Below are positions 17,301 through 26,631 of a DNA stretch of 64,000 nt, in pieces; the first letter of the stretch is position 1; every line of letters starts with the position of its first letter. The stretch covers positions 434,001 to 498,000 of the forward strand of contig NZ_CP072801.1 in assembly GCF_017901135.1 (NCBI RefSeq), written 5' to 3'. This stretch comes from Thiothrix litoralis (lineage in GTDB: Bacteria > Pseudomonadota > Gammaproteobacteria > Thiotrichales > Thiotrichaceae). A program made the position numbers and the translations under genes. The notes under the pieces were generated by a model that worked only from the letters and a program-made list of their open reading frames with translations, was not told the DNA's origin and did no database searches.

Positions 17301-18180
17301 TATGTACAACTACGATGATGCCATTCTGACCAAAATGGCTGAACTCGGCACGGGTGGTGATTATGGCACTGACTCGCGCAAATTCTTCTACGAGCCGGAT
17401 GTGGCGCTTATCCAGTACAACGGCAAAGTCTTGATGACGATTGCGATTGGTAGTGGCTACCGCACCCACCCGTTGAATACCAATACCAATAACCGTTTCT
17501 ACGTGTTGATGGACCCCAATGTGTATAACGAACCGGCTACAACAGGTGACCATGCTTTTACCAAAATTACCAATGCTGATTTGATTAACGCACGGGGTAC
17601 GTTGGGAAGCGCTGGCAGCTTTGAGGGAGCCAATGACAGTTTACTCACGACCAACTACAAAGGTTGGTACTACAGCTTTGACAATACGGGTGAAAAAGTC
17701 CTTGCGCCAGCCATCAGCTTCTTGAACAAAGTGGTATTCACTACGTTTGCCCCGGTGGATGAGTCGGGTAACGCAGCATCTGATGATCCGTGTATTGTGC
17801 CACCCAATAGTGCCCGTGCTTACGTGCTTGACTTGTTTAAGGGGACAGCGGTTGCTGACCTTGATCGGACATCAACCACTACCGCCAGCAATAGTACGGA
17901 CGGTAAGGATGATTTCGTCGTGGCGGGTGTCAATGAAATTCTGGATGCCGCCAAGATTGTGTTCCGTATGCCAGCCGCGTCAGATGGCGGTGTCTGTACG
18001 GAAGGCGATTGCCAACAAACTGTTGAAATCCGCGTGGGTAAAATGGAAATGCCCGTGATGGATGCCGCGAATAGCGACAATGCCAATACTGGCATCAGCG
18101 TGCAGGATATTGCTGGTAAAACCGACCTGACCGACATTATGCCACGTATGTTCTGGCTGGATCACAATGTCTCGGATTAA
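14380..18180 (+). CDS. pilY1: PilY1-type pilus tip adhesin, copy B
   Basis: This second PilY1 paralog (1266 residues) has a signal peptide ending near MA-DETE (residue 25), MIDAS DGSGS (48-52), its own cysteine-rich insert before HSCQANYLVLMSDG, and a C-terminal propeller nearly collinear with copy A (GDMLNSKP, ATNEGFLHSIDT, GLRRGGKAYYALDV, MDRNGALDRLYFADTGG). The propellers are strongly similar while the inserts differ, so duplication was followed by divergence of the exposed part. It lies 47 bases after copy A and its stop overlaps the convergent prmC stop by a few bases with no visible terminator. Confidence 0.93.
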   Translation: MKNKHHLMGWLLLAAALLPVSVVMADETEIYFADKSGEVSPNVLFLIDGSGSMSQTVTGSDSRMDVLKSSFKNVMDNAPANLNVGLMHYANHGLGNDYWWSSIKGVNFPVSPIDSEIGSSTDGGAGMTAADENLYKLSGAQPPLTTPVRSFLSSVVESWSADGYTPIVDSMYEAARYYRGDQVGWGMGLPTLGWSAHPLTYENSISCTAYQTASGGTSATPPASPNNPTCVKEWGQCNGEILPATCQAQTYNACCDDPADPNDGWVSTGGDGSGYCVNENYSCSSTITTCENRVCTAYDTSVDLSYKSPIKHSCQANYLVLMSDGKPEYPYYPGVNPPEVDGTLYYPPSSERYPGGTGYAADKSSEIKVNPRLEDYMGLANCVDGSDPTINYNSGTCGPELAHWLATTDQDGDSSNGDQVVKTYTVGFALNADPSDKGEEYLQLLANKGKGEYFPAGNEDELSDAFKSILNSISKAASSFSSPTYTVDTNNMLAHSDEVYIPVFDRDNKPVWSGNLKKFARTTDGKLVGEPIVRDPLTNAITSGTPIVNAQGEFLDSADDLWGPVSGTDVASGGAASALPAPAARKLYTDISTDVNLTATANALNAANTHLTDGLLLGLPDVAGQVVKYWLPDVDGDGTSCLGYYYDCAGTKHNVLGDYSTKAGCVTIADVAITCPTTDYLTDSARKQLLDFVRGDADPDPAVTTPRQHMGDMLNSKPLVVDYGDGEQRIFAATNEGFLHSIDTTDGEEQWAFMPKDLLPNIKTFMENLPSKDHVYGIDGPLTLWSYDKNHDGEIKSTDGDKRVLFFGLRRGGKAYYALDVTLPDAPKILWKKENAPGADDPAWYELGETWSKPSLAKMRIGSATSSEVRDVVVFGAGYDALKDEENVATRQPDQVGSDVMIVDALTGELLWSLQRDLFNNSALSNPIKDSIPGDIRVMDMDRNGALDRLYFADTGGNVWRVDMDHDLRDSDPDMYNYDDAILTKMAELGTGGDYGTDSRKFFYEPDVALIQYNGKVLMTIAIGSGYRTHPLNTNTNNRFYVLMDPNVYNEPATTGDHAFTKITNADLINARGTLGSAGSFEGANDSLLTTNYKGWYYSFDNTGEKVLAPAISFLNKVVFTTFAPVDESGNAASDDPCIVPPNSARAYVLDLFKGTAVADLDRTSTTTASNSTDGKDDFVVAGVNEILDAAKIVFRMPAASDGGVCTEGDCQQTVEIRVGKMEMPVMDAANSDNANTGISVQDIAGKTDLTDIMPRMFWLDHNVSD

Positions 18181-19013
18181 TCCGTGAGCCATTGCCCTCG
18201 GCTAACTCGGTCGTTGCCCGCCAAATCCGGTAGGCAACGCACCTGGGTAAAGCCTGCTGCTTGCAATAAAGCGGTCACGGCTTGGCCTTGGTTATAGCCA
18301 TGTTCAAGCAGTAACCAGCCGCCGTTTACCAGCCATTGCGGTGCTGTTTGGATAAGGTGGCGAATATCATCCAGCCCGTCTTGCCCGGATGCCAGCGCAG
18401 TCAGGGGTTCAAAGCGTACATCGCCTTGCGCCAGATGCGGGTCATCGGCCTCAATGTAGGGTGGATTGGAAACAATCATGTCGAAACGTTGAGCGGGTAG
18501 GGCGCTAAACCAGTCGGACTGAATGAAGTGTACGTTGTGGATGCTGTTTACTTGAGCATTTTCTTGGGCGACTGCAAGAGCAGCGGCGGAAAAATCGCAG
18601 GCGGTTACTTGCACGTCGGGGCGTTCGCTGGCGATGGCGATGGCAATCGCGCCCGTGCCCGTGCCAAGGTCAAGGATATGGCTACTGCTGCTTCCTAGTT
18701 TTAACGCTGTTTCGACCAGTAGTTCGGTTTCGGGGCGTGGAATCAGCGTGTCGGGGGTGACTTTTAGGTTGAGCGTCCAGAATTCACGCTGACCGGTGAT
18801 GTGCGCAATCGGTACGCCCCGCAAACGTTCCGCCAGCAATTCTCTGAAACTTGCCTCAGTGAGGCTATCGACTGCTGTTTCAGGGTACGCAAATAAATAC
18901 GTGCGTGATTTTTGCAGGCAATGCGCCAGCAAGATTTCCGCATCTGCCCGCGCCGATTCTGACGCGGTTTGCAGTTGCTGCACGGCATCCGCCAGTAATG
19001 CCTGATTATTCAC
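18177..19013 (-). CDS. prmC: Release factor glutamine methyltransferase
   Basis: PrmC methylates the glutamine of the GGQ motif in release factors RF1 and RF2, using S-adenosylmethionine. The sequence has the helical N-terminal recognition domain ([21 protein letters not shown]), the SAM loop [14 protein letters not shown] and the catalytic NPPY (VSNPPYIEA). The GTG at 19013 is chosen because alignment with the known family begins there and it overlaps the prfA stop by 8 bases. The longer frame to 19064 would overlap prfA by about 60 bases. It is co-transcribed after its substrate gene prfA. Confidence 0.93.
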   Translation of the reverse strand: MNNQALLADAVQQLQTASESARADAEILLAHCLQKSRTYLFAYPETAVDSLTEASFRELLAERLRGVPIAHITGQREFWTLNLKVTPDTLIPRPETELLVETALKLGSSSSHILDLGTGTGAIAIAIASERPDVQVTACDFSAAALAVAQENAQVNSIHNVHFIQSDWFSALPAQRFDMIVSNPPYIEADDPHLAQGDVRFEPLTALASGQDGLDDIRHLIQTAPQWLVNGGWLLLEHGYNQGQAVTALLQAAGFTQVRCLPDLAGNDRVSRGQWLTD

Positions 19014-20085
19014 CCGCCAAAGCCGCCAACTGATCCGCTTGGTATTCATTGATGAGCGGCTCAATCACCTGATCTACACTTCCTGCCAAAATCTCATCCA
19101 GCTTGTACAGCGTCAGATTGATGCGGTGATCCGTAACGCGCCCTTGTGGGAAATTGTAGGTGCGGATGCGTTCGGAACGGTCGCCTGACCCCACCAGATT
19201 TTTACGGGTTTCAGCCTGTTCGCTGGCCTGTTTCTGGCGTTCGCCCTCAAAAATACGTGACTGTAATAGCCCCATCGCACGGGCGCGGTTTTTGTGCTGG
19301 GAACGTTCATCCTGACATTCCACCACAATCCCGGTCGGTAAGTGGGTAATGCGGATGGCGGATTCGGTTTTGTTGATGTGCTGCCCACCCGCACCGGAGG
19401 CGCGGTAGGTGTCGACCTTCAAGTCAGCCGGGTTGATGTCGACGGCTTCGACTTCATCCAGTTCCGGCATGACCGCGACGGTGGCGGCGGAGGTGTGGAT
19501 ACGCCCCTGCGATTCGGTGGCGGGGACACGTTGCACCCGGTGAGCACCTGATTCAAATTTTAGGCGTGAATACGCGCCTTGCCCGATCACGCGCGAAATG
19601 ATTTCCTTGTAACCGCCGTGTTCGCCGTCACTTTGGCTGATGATTTCGATCTGCCAGCGGCGGGTTTCGGCGTAACGCGCGTACATGCGGAACAGGTCGC
19701 CTGCAAAAATGGCGGCTTCATCACCCCCGGTTCCGGCGCGGATTTCGAGGAAGACGTTGCTGTCGTCGTGCGGGTCTTTGGGCAATAGCAGCTTTTGTAA
19801 GTCGATTTCGAGTGCATCGCGCCGGGCTTTGGCGGTTTCGATTTCTTCCTGCGCCATGTCGCGCATTTCCGGGTCGGAAAGCATGTCTCGGGCGGCTTCA
19901 ATATCATCAGACGTTTGTTGGTAGGCGTGAAAGTTTTGCGCGACGGGCTCCAATTGACTGTATTCAATCGAGAGTTTGCGGAATTGGCTCTGGTCGCCGA
20001 TCACGTCCGGCTCGCCAAGCAGGGCGGCAATTTCAGCGTAACGTTCGCTCAGGGTTTCAAGTTTTTGCAGGATGGATGCTTTCAC
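19006..20085 (-). CDS. prfA: Peptide chain release factor 1
   Basis: RF1 recognises UAA and UAG stop codons and triggers peptide release. The 359-residue protein has the stop-codon tripeptide PAT ([12 protein letters not shown]), the catalytic GGQ ([21 protein letters not shown]) that PrmC methylates, and the coiled N-terminal domain. It lies between hemA (6 bases upstream) and prmC in the conserved hemA-prfA-prmC operon. Confidence 0.97.
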   Translation of the reverse strand: MKASILQKLETLSERYAEIAALLGEPDVIGDQSQFRKLSIEYSQLEPVAQNFHAYQQTSDDIEAARDMLSDPEMRDMAQEEIETAKARRDALEIDLQKLLLPKDPHDDSNVFLEIRAGTGGDEAAIFAGDLFRMYARYAETRRWQIEIISQSDGEHGGYKEIISRVIGQGAYSRLKFESGAHRVQRVPATESQGRIHTSAATVAVMPELDEVEAVDINPADLKVDTYRASGAGGQHINKTESAIRITHLPTGIVVECQDERSQHKNRARAMGLLQSRIFEGERQKQASEQAETRKNLVGSGDRSERIRTYNFPQGRVTDHRINLTLYKLDEILAGSVDQVIEPLINEYQADQLAALAGE

Positions 20086-20091
20086 AGATTT

Positions 20092-21357
20092 TTAGCCGTT
20101 ATCGTCAGGGGTGGAAAGGTTGAACAGGGTGCGGGCATGTTGCAGCAGTTCGTGGTCGCCGCTGCGGGCTGCTTGGTGCATGGCTTGGGTGGCGTCGTGC
20201 GACAGTTTGTTGGCGAGAGTGTGTGCCAGAAATTGCAGGGCTTCTTCGGGGCTTTTGCCGTTGTGTAACAGCGTGGTGGCCTTGTCGAAGACTTCCTGAC
20301 GGATGCTGTCGGTGCGGGCGCGGTAATCACGGATGGTTGCCATGTGGTCTTGTGCCTGTAGCCATGCCATAAACTTGTCGACTTCTTCTACCACCATGCC
20401 TTCGGCTTGTGCGGCAGCAGCGCGGCGCGATTGCAGATTTTCTTCGATCACCGATTGCAGGTCATCGACGGTATATAAGTATACGTCGTCGAGTTCTGCC
20501 ACTTCCTGCTCAATATCGCGGGGTACGGCAATGTCGACCATGAACATTGGGCGATGTTTGCGGATTTTTAGAGCGCGTTCCACGGCGCCTTTGCCAAGGA
20601 TGGGCACGGGGGCGGCAGTGGAGGAAATAACGATGTCCGCCAATGGCAAATGGTCGGCAAGCTCGGGCAGGCCGATGCCTTTGCCGCCGTATTCGGCTGC
20701 CAGCTTGTGTGCTTTGTCGACGCTGCGGTTGGCGACCAGGATTTTGCCGATATGGTTGGCGGCAAGGTGTTTGCCAACCAGTTCAATGGTTTCGCCTGCG
20801 CCGATTAACAGGGCAGTTTGTTTTTCCAGTTTGCTGAAAATTTGTTTTGCCAGACTGACGGCAGCGAAGGCAACCGAGACCGGGTTTGCGCCGATGCTGG
20901 TCTGGGTGCGCACTTTTTTCGCGGTGGAAAAAGCGTGTTGCATCAGGCGATTAAGCTGGCTGCCCGTGGTGCTGTTGTGGCTGGCCGCTTGCAAGGCTGT
21001 TTTCAATTGCCCGAGAATTTGTGGCTCACCTAGCACCAGCGAATCCAGCCCGCAGGCAACGCGCAGCGCATGGCGTACCGCTGCGTCTTGCTGGTGGATT
21101 TGCAAGTACGGTTGCAGTTGCGCGACCGGAATGTTATGCCAGTCTGCCAGCCATTCCACCAGCGTTTCCACTGATTGTTGTGGTTGGCAGGCGGCATACA
21201 GCTCGGTGCGGTTGCAGGTCGAGAGGATCAGGCACTCGGAAGCGACCTGATGCGCAGCGTGCAACGCCTGCGGCAAGCTGTCAGGTGAGAAGGAAACCTT
21301 TTCCCGAATCGATACAGGGGCGGTTTTATGATTGACTCCAACGATCAGGATGGACAT
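20092..21357 (-). CDS. hemA: Glutamyl-tRNA reductase
   Basis: This enzyme makes glutamate-1-semialdehyde from glutamyl-tRNA(Glu) with NADPH, the first step of tetrapyrrole synthesis by the C5 route. The protein is 421 residues, with the N-terminal catalytic domain holding STCNRTELYA (active-site Cys), a NADPH-binding fold (LLIGAGETIELVGKHL) and a C-terminal dimerisation helix. It starts the hemA-prfA-prmC operon and is divergent from the TPR-lolB-ispE operon across 156 bases. Confidence 0.97.
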   Translation of the reverse strand: MSILIVGVNHKTAPVSIREKVSFSPDSLPQALHAAHQVASECLILSTCNRTELYAACQPQQSVETLVEWLADWHNIPVAQLQPYLQIHQQDAAVRHALRVACGLDSLVLGEPQILGQLKTALQAASHNSTTGSQLNRLMQHAFSTAKKVRTQTSIGANPVSVAFAAVSLAKQIFSKLEKQTALLIGAGETIELVGKHLAANHIGKILVANRSVDKAHKLAAEYGGKGIGLPELADHLPLADIVISSTAAPVPILGKGAVERALKIRKHRPMFMVDIAVPRDIEQEVAELDDVYLYTVDDLQSVIEENLQSRRAAAAQAEGMVVEEVDKFMAWLQAQDHMATIRDYRARTDSIRQEVFDKATTLLHNGKSPEEALQFLAHTLANKLSHDATQAMHQAARSGDHELLQHARTLFNLSTPDDNG

Positions 21358-21513
21358 TCAGTAGTATACCAACAGATACATTTCAGCCTTTGCCCGTTTC
21401 GGGATAAGGTAGTTAACTTTCAGAACCGCGAATTTTCTGATACGTTATGGGCGATTACAAGGTAATTCGCTGAATATATCCTTAAAACCTTCTGCAACAT
21501 AACAGAGATACAC

Positions 21514-23229
21514 ATGCACAGCACTCGTTTGCCGCGCCATTTTTTGAGCATCACCCTGGCTCTGTTGATCGGTGGGTGTGCCATGGGGAACGCTACCTTT
21601 GCTGATGAGCAGGCGGATAATGTCGCTACTTTCAGCAGTCCGCTCAGCTATCAAGTCTACAATATCCTCGCGGGTGAGATGTTTATAAAACAGGGTAACC
21701 CTGAGCAAGCAGCCTTACATTATGTTGCGGCCGCGCAGCAAACCAATGACCCAGCCGTTGCCCAACGGGCAGTGGAGCTGGCGATGAACAGTAAGGATGC
21801 CGGATTGGCAGGCCGGGCGCTGGAACGCTGGATCAAACTGTCACCGGATTCCGCTGAGGCTGTGCAGTATCAAGCACTTGCCAATGTGCGTGCCGAAAAG
21901 TACGATGCCGCCATCAAGGATTTGGTCAAAATTCGCGATACTATCGACAAGGAAGCGGGGCACGGTTTTGAGTTCATCGTCTCGTTGCTGTCGCTGGAAC
22001 CTGAAACCAAAAAATCCTACCAAGCCTTCAAGCAGTATGTCAGCAATGTTGATAGCTCGGCGCGGGCGCAACTGGCTCTGGCAGCGCTAGCGCTGAATGC
22101 TGACCAGTTTGAAGAGGCTTTGAACGTTTGCAAGGTGGTGAAGCAAAAAGGCGACAAGGCGCAACAAGTGCAAGCATCGCGTTGGGCAGCTAAAGCTTTG
22201 GTAAGGTTGGATAAACTGCCCGAAGCGATTGCTGAACTGGAAGCCACCAGCAAAACCAGCCAAGACACGGAGTTAACCCTGGATTATGCCCGACTGCTGA
22301 TTCTGGCCGATCGGCGGGCGGAAGCTATCCCGATTTACCAGCAGCTTTACGCCAGTCACCCTGATGATATTGATGTTTTATACACCTTGGGATTGCTGTA
22401 TCTGGAGCAAAAAGACTTCAAGTCAGCCGAACCACTGATCAAAAAATTGTTGGCAGTGCCTGAGCGTTCCGAAGAAGCCAGCTATTTCATGGGGCAGATT
22501 TATGAAGGTCTGCAACAGCCGAAACCCGCTCTCGATGCTTACAAGCGTGCCAGTGTGGGGCGTTATGCGCGTGAGTCCACCGTGCGGATTGCGGCCTTGT
22601 TGAAAGATACTGATAGTCTGGCGGCAGCGCGGGCGTGGCTGGCGGAACAGATCAAGTCCAGCAGCGATGAGCGCAAGGTGCTGCTGTGGCAAGTCGATGG
22701 TCAGTTGTTGCATGATGCCGGGCAATACCCGCCAGCGATTGCCAGTTTTGGACAAGCGTTGGCGATTAAGGCGGATGACTCGGATGTGCTGTATTCGCGG
22801 GCGCTGAGTGCCGAAAAAGCCGGTGATTTTGCTGCCTCGGAAAAAGACTTGCAGGCCGTGCTGAAATTACAGCCGGACAATGCCATGGTGTTGAATGCCC
22901 TGGGCTACATGCTGGTGGTGAATACCCAGCGTTACCCGGAAGCGGTTGAACTGATTGACAAGGCACTGAAAGTCCGCCCGGATGACCCGGCGATCATGGA
23001 TAGCATGGGTTGGGTGCTGTTTCGTACCGGCAAGCTGGAAGAGGCGGAAAGCTGGCTGCGCAAAGCCTATAATCTGTTACCAGACCCTGAAGTGGCGAGC
23101 CACTTGGTGGAAGTGTTGCTTGCGCGTGGTAATAAAGCCGAGGCTAAGGCCATTCTGGATACCATGCTCGGCAAGTTCCCCGATGACAAGCTGCTGCTGC
23201 CACTAAAAGCCAAACTGGTCGACGCCTAA
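21514..23229 (+). CDS. TPR-repeat lipoprotein upstream of lolB
   Basis: This 571-residue protein has a lipoprotein signal (LALLIGGC, lipobox Cys about residue 22) and then about a dozen tetratricopeptide-type helix pairs to the C-terminus (PEQAALHYVAAAQQ, DVLYTLGLLYLEQKDFKSAE, AMVLNALGYMLVV, PDDPAIMDSMGWVLFRTGKLEEAESWLRKA). It should be a periplasm-facing scaffold on a membrane. Homologous genes sit next to lolB in Pseudomonas and relatives, which suggests an envelope role, but no biochemical function is established that I can name. Confidence 0.85.
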   Translation: MHSTRLPRHFLSITLALLIGGCAMGNATFADEQADNVATFSSPLSYQVYNILAGEMFIKQGNPEQAALHYVAAAQQTNDPAVAQRAVELAMNSKDAGLAGRALERWIKLSPDSAEAVQYQALANVRAEKYDAAIKDLVKIRDTIDKEAGHGFEFIVSLLSLEPETKKSYQAFKQYVSNVDSSARAQLALAALALNADQFEEALNVCKVVKQKGDKAQQVQASRWAAKALVRLDKLPEAIAELEATSKTSQDTELTLDYARLLILADRRAEAIPIYQQLYASHPDDIDVLYTLGLLYLEQKDFKSAEPLIKKLLAVPERSEEASYFMGQIYEGLQQPKPALDAYKRASVGRYARESTVRIAALLKDTDSLAAARAWLAEQIKSSSDERKVLLWQVDGQLLHDAGQYPPAIASFGQALAIKADDSDVLYSRALSAEKAGDFAASEKDLQAVLKLQPDNAMVLNALGYMLVVNTQRYPEAVELIDKALKVRPDDPAIMDSMGWVLFRTGKLEEAESWLRKAYNLLPDPEVASHLVEVLLARGNKAEAKAILDTMLGKFPDDKLLLPLKAKLVDA

Positions 23230-23257
23230 CCCTTATTTATTTTTCAGGACGAATCCC

Positions 23258-23893
23258 ATGAAACAACGGATGCTGATTGTTGCCTGCTGCTTACTGACGC
23301 TGGGCGGTTGCGCCAGTCAAAATAAAGCCCCGACACCTGCGAGCACGGCAGCCAAACCCATCAGTGCCGAAGCGGCTTGGCAACAACGCCAGGCAGATTT
23401 TGCCCGGATGAGTTCCTGGCGCTTGCAGGGCAAGGTGGGGATGCAGTTCCGTGACCAAAGTGCTTCCTTCAACCTTTCCTGGCTTCAGAACGGTAAGGAT
23501 CAGTACGAGATGAATATCAAGAATCCGCTGACGGGTTCGATCATGGCTTACCTCAAGGGCAATCGTTCTGACGTGACTTTGCAAGCCAATGGCAAGACTT
23601 ACAAGGATGCGAATGCCGAGCGCTTGTTGCAAGGGCAGCTTGGGGTGTCGTTGCCGCTGGAAGGCATGAAGTATTGGGTGCGGGGTGTGCCATCCCCCGA
23701 TTCCCCGGTAGAGCAGGTGAAGCTGGATGCACTGGGCAGGCCGGAAGTGTTGCAGCAAGCAGGCTGGCTCATCGAATACACCGGCTGGCAAGGCAATGAC
23801 TGGAAAGCCTTGCCGGATAAAATCAACCTGAGCCGTGCGCCTGACAATACTAAGGTCAAGGTGATCGCGAAGGATTGGCAGACCCGTTATTGA
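23258..23893 (+). CDS. lolB: Outer-membrane lipoprotein receptor LolB
   Basis: LolB accepts lipoproteins from the periplasmic carrier LolA and inserts them in the outer membrane. The lipobox LTLGGC gives a mature N-terminal Cys at about residue 18, followed by a flexible Ala/Pro linker and the half-barrel (MSSWRLQGKVGMQF, FNLSWLQNGKDQYEMNIKNPLTG, YWVRGVPSPDSP). The length of 211 residues is typical. It lies between the TPR lipoprotein and ispE, the conserved order, and overlaps ispE by one base. Confidence 0.94.
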   Translation: MKQRMLIVACCLLTLGGCASQNKAPTPASTAAKPISAEAAWQQRQADFARMSSWRLQGKVGMQFRDQSASFNLSWLQNGKDQYEMNIKNPLTGSIMAYLKGNRSDVTLQANGKTYKDANAERLLQGQLGVSLPLEGMKYWVRGVPSPDSPVEQVKLDALGRPEVLQQAGWLIEYTGWQGNDWKALPDKINLSRAPDNTKVKVIAKDWQTRY

Positions 23894-24756
23894 TGCCGAT
23901 GCCAACACTGACACTCCCCGCGCCTGCCAAACTCAACCTGTTTTTGCACATTACAGGCAGGCGGGCGGATGGCTATCATTTGCTGCAAACCTTGTTTGTG
24001 TTTCTCGATTTCGCCGATGAAATCACCTTGACGGTGCGTGGCGATGGTGCTATCCACCGGACGGTGGGGGCGGTGGATGTACCGGAAGTTGCCGATCTGA
24101 CAGTGCGGGCTGCCCGGCTATTGCAAGAGGTCACGGCTTGTCCGCTGGGGGCTGATATTCAGGTATTTAAGCGTATCCCCATGGGTGGCGGCCTTGGCGG
24201 TGGCAGTTCGGATGCGGCGACGGTGTTGCAAGGCTTGAATCGCTTGTGGCAGTGTGGTTTGAGCGATGATGAGTTGGCTGTCTTAGGCTTGCGCTTGGGG
24301 GCAGATGTGCCTGTTTTTGTGCACGGGCAAGCGGCATGGGCAGAAGGTGTGGGCGAGCAGTTAACCCCGGTGGATTTGCCCGCTTGTTGGTATGTGGTGA
24401 TCCACCCGCAAGTACATGTGCCCACATCTGAACTTTTTTCTGCATCAGACTTGACACGTGACTGCCCTGCGATTACATTAGCGGCCTTCCACAACGGGGT
24501 AGGCGCCAACGTCTTCCAGCCTGTCGTGGAGAAGCGTTATCCTGAAGTAGCTGAAGCGATAAGCTGGCTATCCCAGTATTCAAACGCAAGATTGACAGGT
24601 TCAGGCAGTTGCCTGTTCGCTCCGGTCAGTAGTCGGCAAGAAGGTGAAATAATCCTGCAAAGCCTGCCTGACAAGTGGTGCGGATTTGTCGCAGCAGGTG
24701 TTAGTATTTCACCTTTGCAACAAAAGCTGGTAATCTCGCCAACGCTTTACAATTAG
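23893..24756 (+). CDS. ispE: 4-(Cytidine 5'-diphospho)-2-C-methylerythritol kinase
   Basis: IspE is the GHMP-fold kinase of the non-mevalonate isoprenoid pathway and phosphorylates CDP-methylerythritol. It shows APAKLNLFLHITGRRADGYH at the N-terminus and the phosphate loop PMGGGLGGGSSDAATVL. The ATG at 23893 overlaps the lolB stop (TGATG); the ATG two codons later is an alternative. The product has 287 residues. tRNA-Gln follows 7 bases downstream and may be processed from the same transcript. Confidence 0.95.
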   Translation: MPMPTLTLPAPAKLNLFLHITGRRADGYHLLQTLFVFLDFADEITLTVRGDGAIHRTVGAVDVPEVADLTVRAARLLQEVTACPLGADIQVFKRIPMGGGLGGGSSDAATVLQGLNRLWQCGLSDDELAVLGLRLGADVPVFVHGQAAWAEGVGEQLTPVDLPACWYVVIHPQVHVPTSELFSASDLTRDCPAITLAAFHNGVGANVFQPVVEKRYPEVAEAISWLSQYSNARLTGSGSCLFAPVSSRQEGEIILQSLPDKWCGFVAAGVSISPLQQKLVISPTLYN

Positions 24757-24763
24757 TTTCAAA

Positions 24764-24838
24764 AGGGCCGTCGCCAAGTGGTAAGGCACTGGATTTTGAT
24801 TCCAGCATTCCCAGGTTCGAACCCTGGCGGCCCTGCCA
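24764..24838 (+). tRNA. tRNA-Gln (TTG)
   Basis: This is a 75-base cloverleaf with acceptor stem AGGGCCG/CGGCCCT, anticodon stem CTGGA/TCCAG around loop TTTTGAT (anticodon TTG), T loop GTTCGAACC and encoded CCA end. Its place between ispE and prs is conserved in gammaproteobacteria. Confidence 0.97.
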
Positions 24839-24866
24839 TTTTCCCCCCACTCAATGCGGATAGCTC

Positions 24867-25823
24867 ATGTCTGACGATAGAATGATGGTGTTTACAGGTA
24901 ATGCTAACCCTGAACTCACCGAAAAAATCGTCGATCACCTCGGAATTCCCCCCGGCAAAATCAAAGCTGAACGCTTCAGCGATGGCGAAGTCCATGTCGA
25001 GATTATGGAAAACGTGCGTGGTCGTGATGTCTTCATCGTGCAATCTACCTGTGCGCCTACCAACGATAACCTGATGGAATTGCTGATCATCGCTGATGCG
25101 TTGTATCGTGCTTCTGCTGGGCGTATTACTGCGGTGATACCGTATTACGGTTATGCGCGGCAAGATCGACGGGTACGGTCACGGCGTGTACCGATTTCTG
25201 CCAAACTGGTAGCGGATATGATTGCTACCGGACACGTTGACCGCTTACTCACCATTGATTTGCACTCGGATCAGGTGCAAGGCTTCTTCGACCTGCCTGT
25301 CGACAATGTGTATGCGTCTGGTGTGCTAATCAAGGATGTTCTGGCTTGTGAGCTGGATAATATCATGGTGGTGTCACCGGATGTGGGCGGCGTAGTCCGA
25401 GCGCGGGCTTTGGCGAAAGGTTTGGGCGAAGTAGAGTTGGCGATTATCGACAAACGCCGCCCTGAACCCAACAAGTCCGAGATCATGAATATCATCGGTA
25501 ATGTCGAAGGGCGCAACTGCATCATCATCGACGATTTGATCGACACCGGTGGTACCTTGTGCAATGCGGCGGTGGCACTCAAGCAGCACGGTGCATTAAG
25601 CGTGCGGGCGTATGCTACCCACGCGGTATTTTCTGGCAAGGCTGTCAGCAATATCAAGAATTCCCAGCTTGATGAGGTCGTTGTTACCGACACCATTCCG
25701 TTAAGCGACGCTGCCAAAAACTGTGATAAGATTCGCCAGCTTTCGGTAGCCGGTGTGCTGGCGAAGACCATTTTGCGTATCAATCAGGACGAGTCAGTCA
25801 GCTCGCTGTTTGAAGGCTTATAG
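24867..25823 (+). CDS. prs: Ribose-phosphate pyrophosphokinase
   Basis: Prs makes PRPP from ribose 5-phosphate and ATP for nucleotide, histidine, tryptophan and NAD synthesis. The 318-residue class I enzyme has [13 protein letters not shown] at the N-terminus, the flexible loop [17 protein letters not shown], the metal site [14 protein letters not shown], and the PRPP loop [17 protein letters not shown]. It is located between tRNA-Gln and rplY in the conserved order. Confidence 0.97.
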   Translation: MSDDRMMVFTGNANPELTEKIVDHLGIPPGKIKAERFSDGEVHVEIMENVRGRDVFIVQSTCAPTNDNLMELLIIADALYRASAGRITAVIPYYGYARQDRRVRSRRVPISAKLVADMIATGHVDRLLTIDLHSDQVQGFFDLPVDNVYASGVLIKDVLACELDNIMVVSPDVGGVVRARALAKGLGEVELAIIDKRRPEPNKSEIMNIIGNVEGRNCIIIDDLIDTGGTLCNAAVALKQHGALSVRAYATHAVFSGKAVSNIKNSQLDEVVVTDTIPLSDAAKNCDKIRQLSVAGVLAKTILRINQDESVSSLFEGL

Positions 25824-25911
25824 ATATTAGTTCCCGTGCTTTGAATGAAGTGACGGGTTTTTTCGGTTGCTGTCCGGTCGCGTTCAGTAACCCTTTGTTT
25901 GGAGTTAACAC

Positions 25912-26532
25912 ATGTCTAAGAAATACGTTTTGCAAGCGCAAACACGTGAATTGCAGGGTAAGGGTGCGAGCCGCCGCCTGCGTCATACCGGTATGGTTCC
26001 TGCTGTCATTTACGGCGCAGGCAAAGAAGCACGCTCCATCATGCTGCGTCATAATGAAATGATCCGCAACTTGCAGGAAGAAGCCTTCTATTCCCAAATC
26101 ATCACGGTTGATTTCGGTGATCACAAAGAGAAAGTGATCCTGCGTGACCTGCAACGTCACCCAGCCAAGCCTATCATCATGCACGCCGACCTGCTGCGCA
26201 TTAGCGATGACCAGGAAATCCGCGTTCACGTTGTGCTGCATTTCCTCAATGAAGACTCTGCGAAAGGCGTAAAAGAACAGGGTGGTGTCGTTAACCATTC
26301 CATGTCTGAAGTTGAAGTGTCTTGCTTGCCGAAAGATCTGCCTGAATTCATTGAAGTTGACATGAGCAACGTTGAAAAAGGTCAGGTTCTGCATTTGTCT
26401 GACCTGAAATTGCCAGAAGGCGTGAGCCTGCCGCAATTGGCATTGGGCGAAGACCACGATAATGCCATCGCGACTATATCGGCAAAAATAGCGATAAAAG
26501 AAGATACGAAAGATAACGAAGCGGAAGATTAA
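25912..26532 (+). CDS. rplY: 50S ribosomal protein bL25, long (Ctc/TL5) form
   Basis: bL25 binds 5S rRNA. The 206-residue product is the long form: an N-terminal L25 domain (residues about 1-95; LQAQTRELQGKGASRRLRHTGMVPAVIYG) followed by the CTC/TL5 beta domain (VVNHSMSEVEVSCLPKDLPEFIEVDMS). GGAG precedes the ATG by a good distance. It is followed by a gap of about 100 bases without a gene before pth. Confidence 0.96.
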   Translation: MSKKYVLQAQTRELQGKGASRRLRHTGMVPAVIYGAGKEARSIMLRHNEMIRNLQEEAFYSQIITVDFGDHKEKVILRDLQRHPAKPIIMHADLLRISDDQEIRVHVVLHFLNEDSAKGVKEQGGVVNHSMSEVEVSCLPKDLPEFIEVDMSNVEKGQVLHLSDLKLPEGVSLPQLALGEDHDNAIATISAKIAIKEDTKDNEAED

Positions 26533-26631
26533 GATTCTTAAAAATCCATAAGCCGTTGCTAATTAGGTGGCCGTAAAAATGTTGAAATCGAAAACTCAAT
26601 TACCGATGGTTATTTACTAAGGTTTATGCCG

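Noticed and set aside
20333-21250. Ser/Cys/Ala-rich antisense frame inside hemA
   Set aside because: The reading frame mirrors hemA codons and has no motif of its own.
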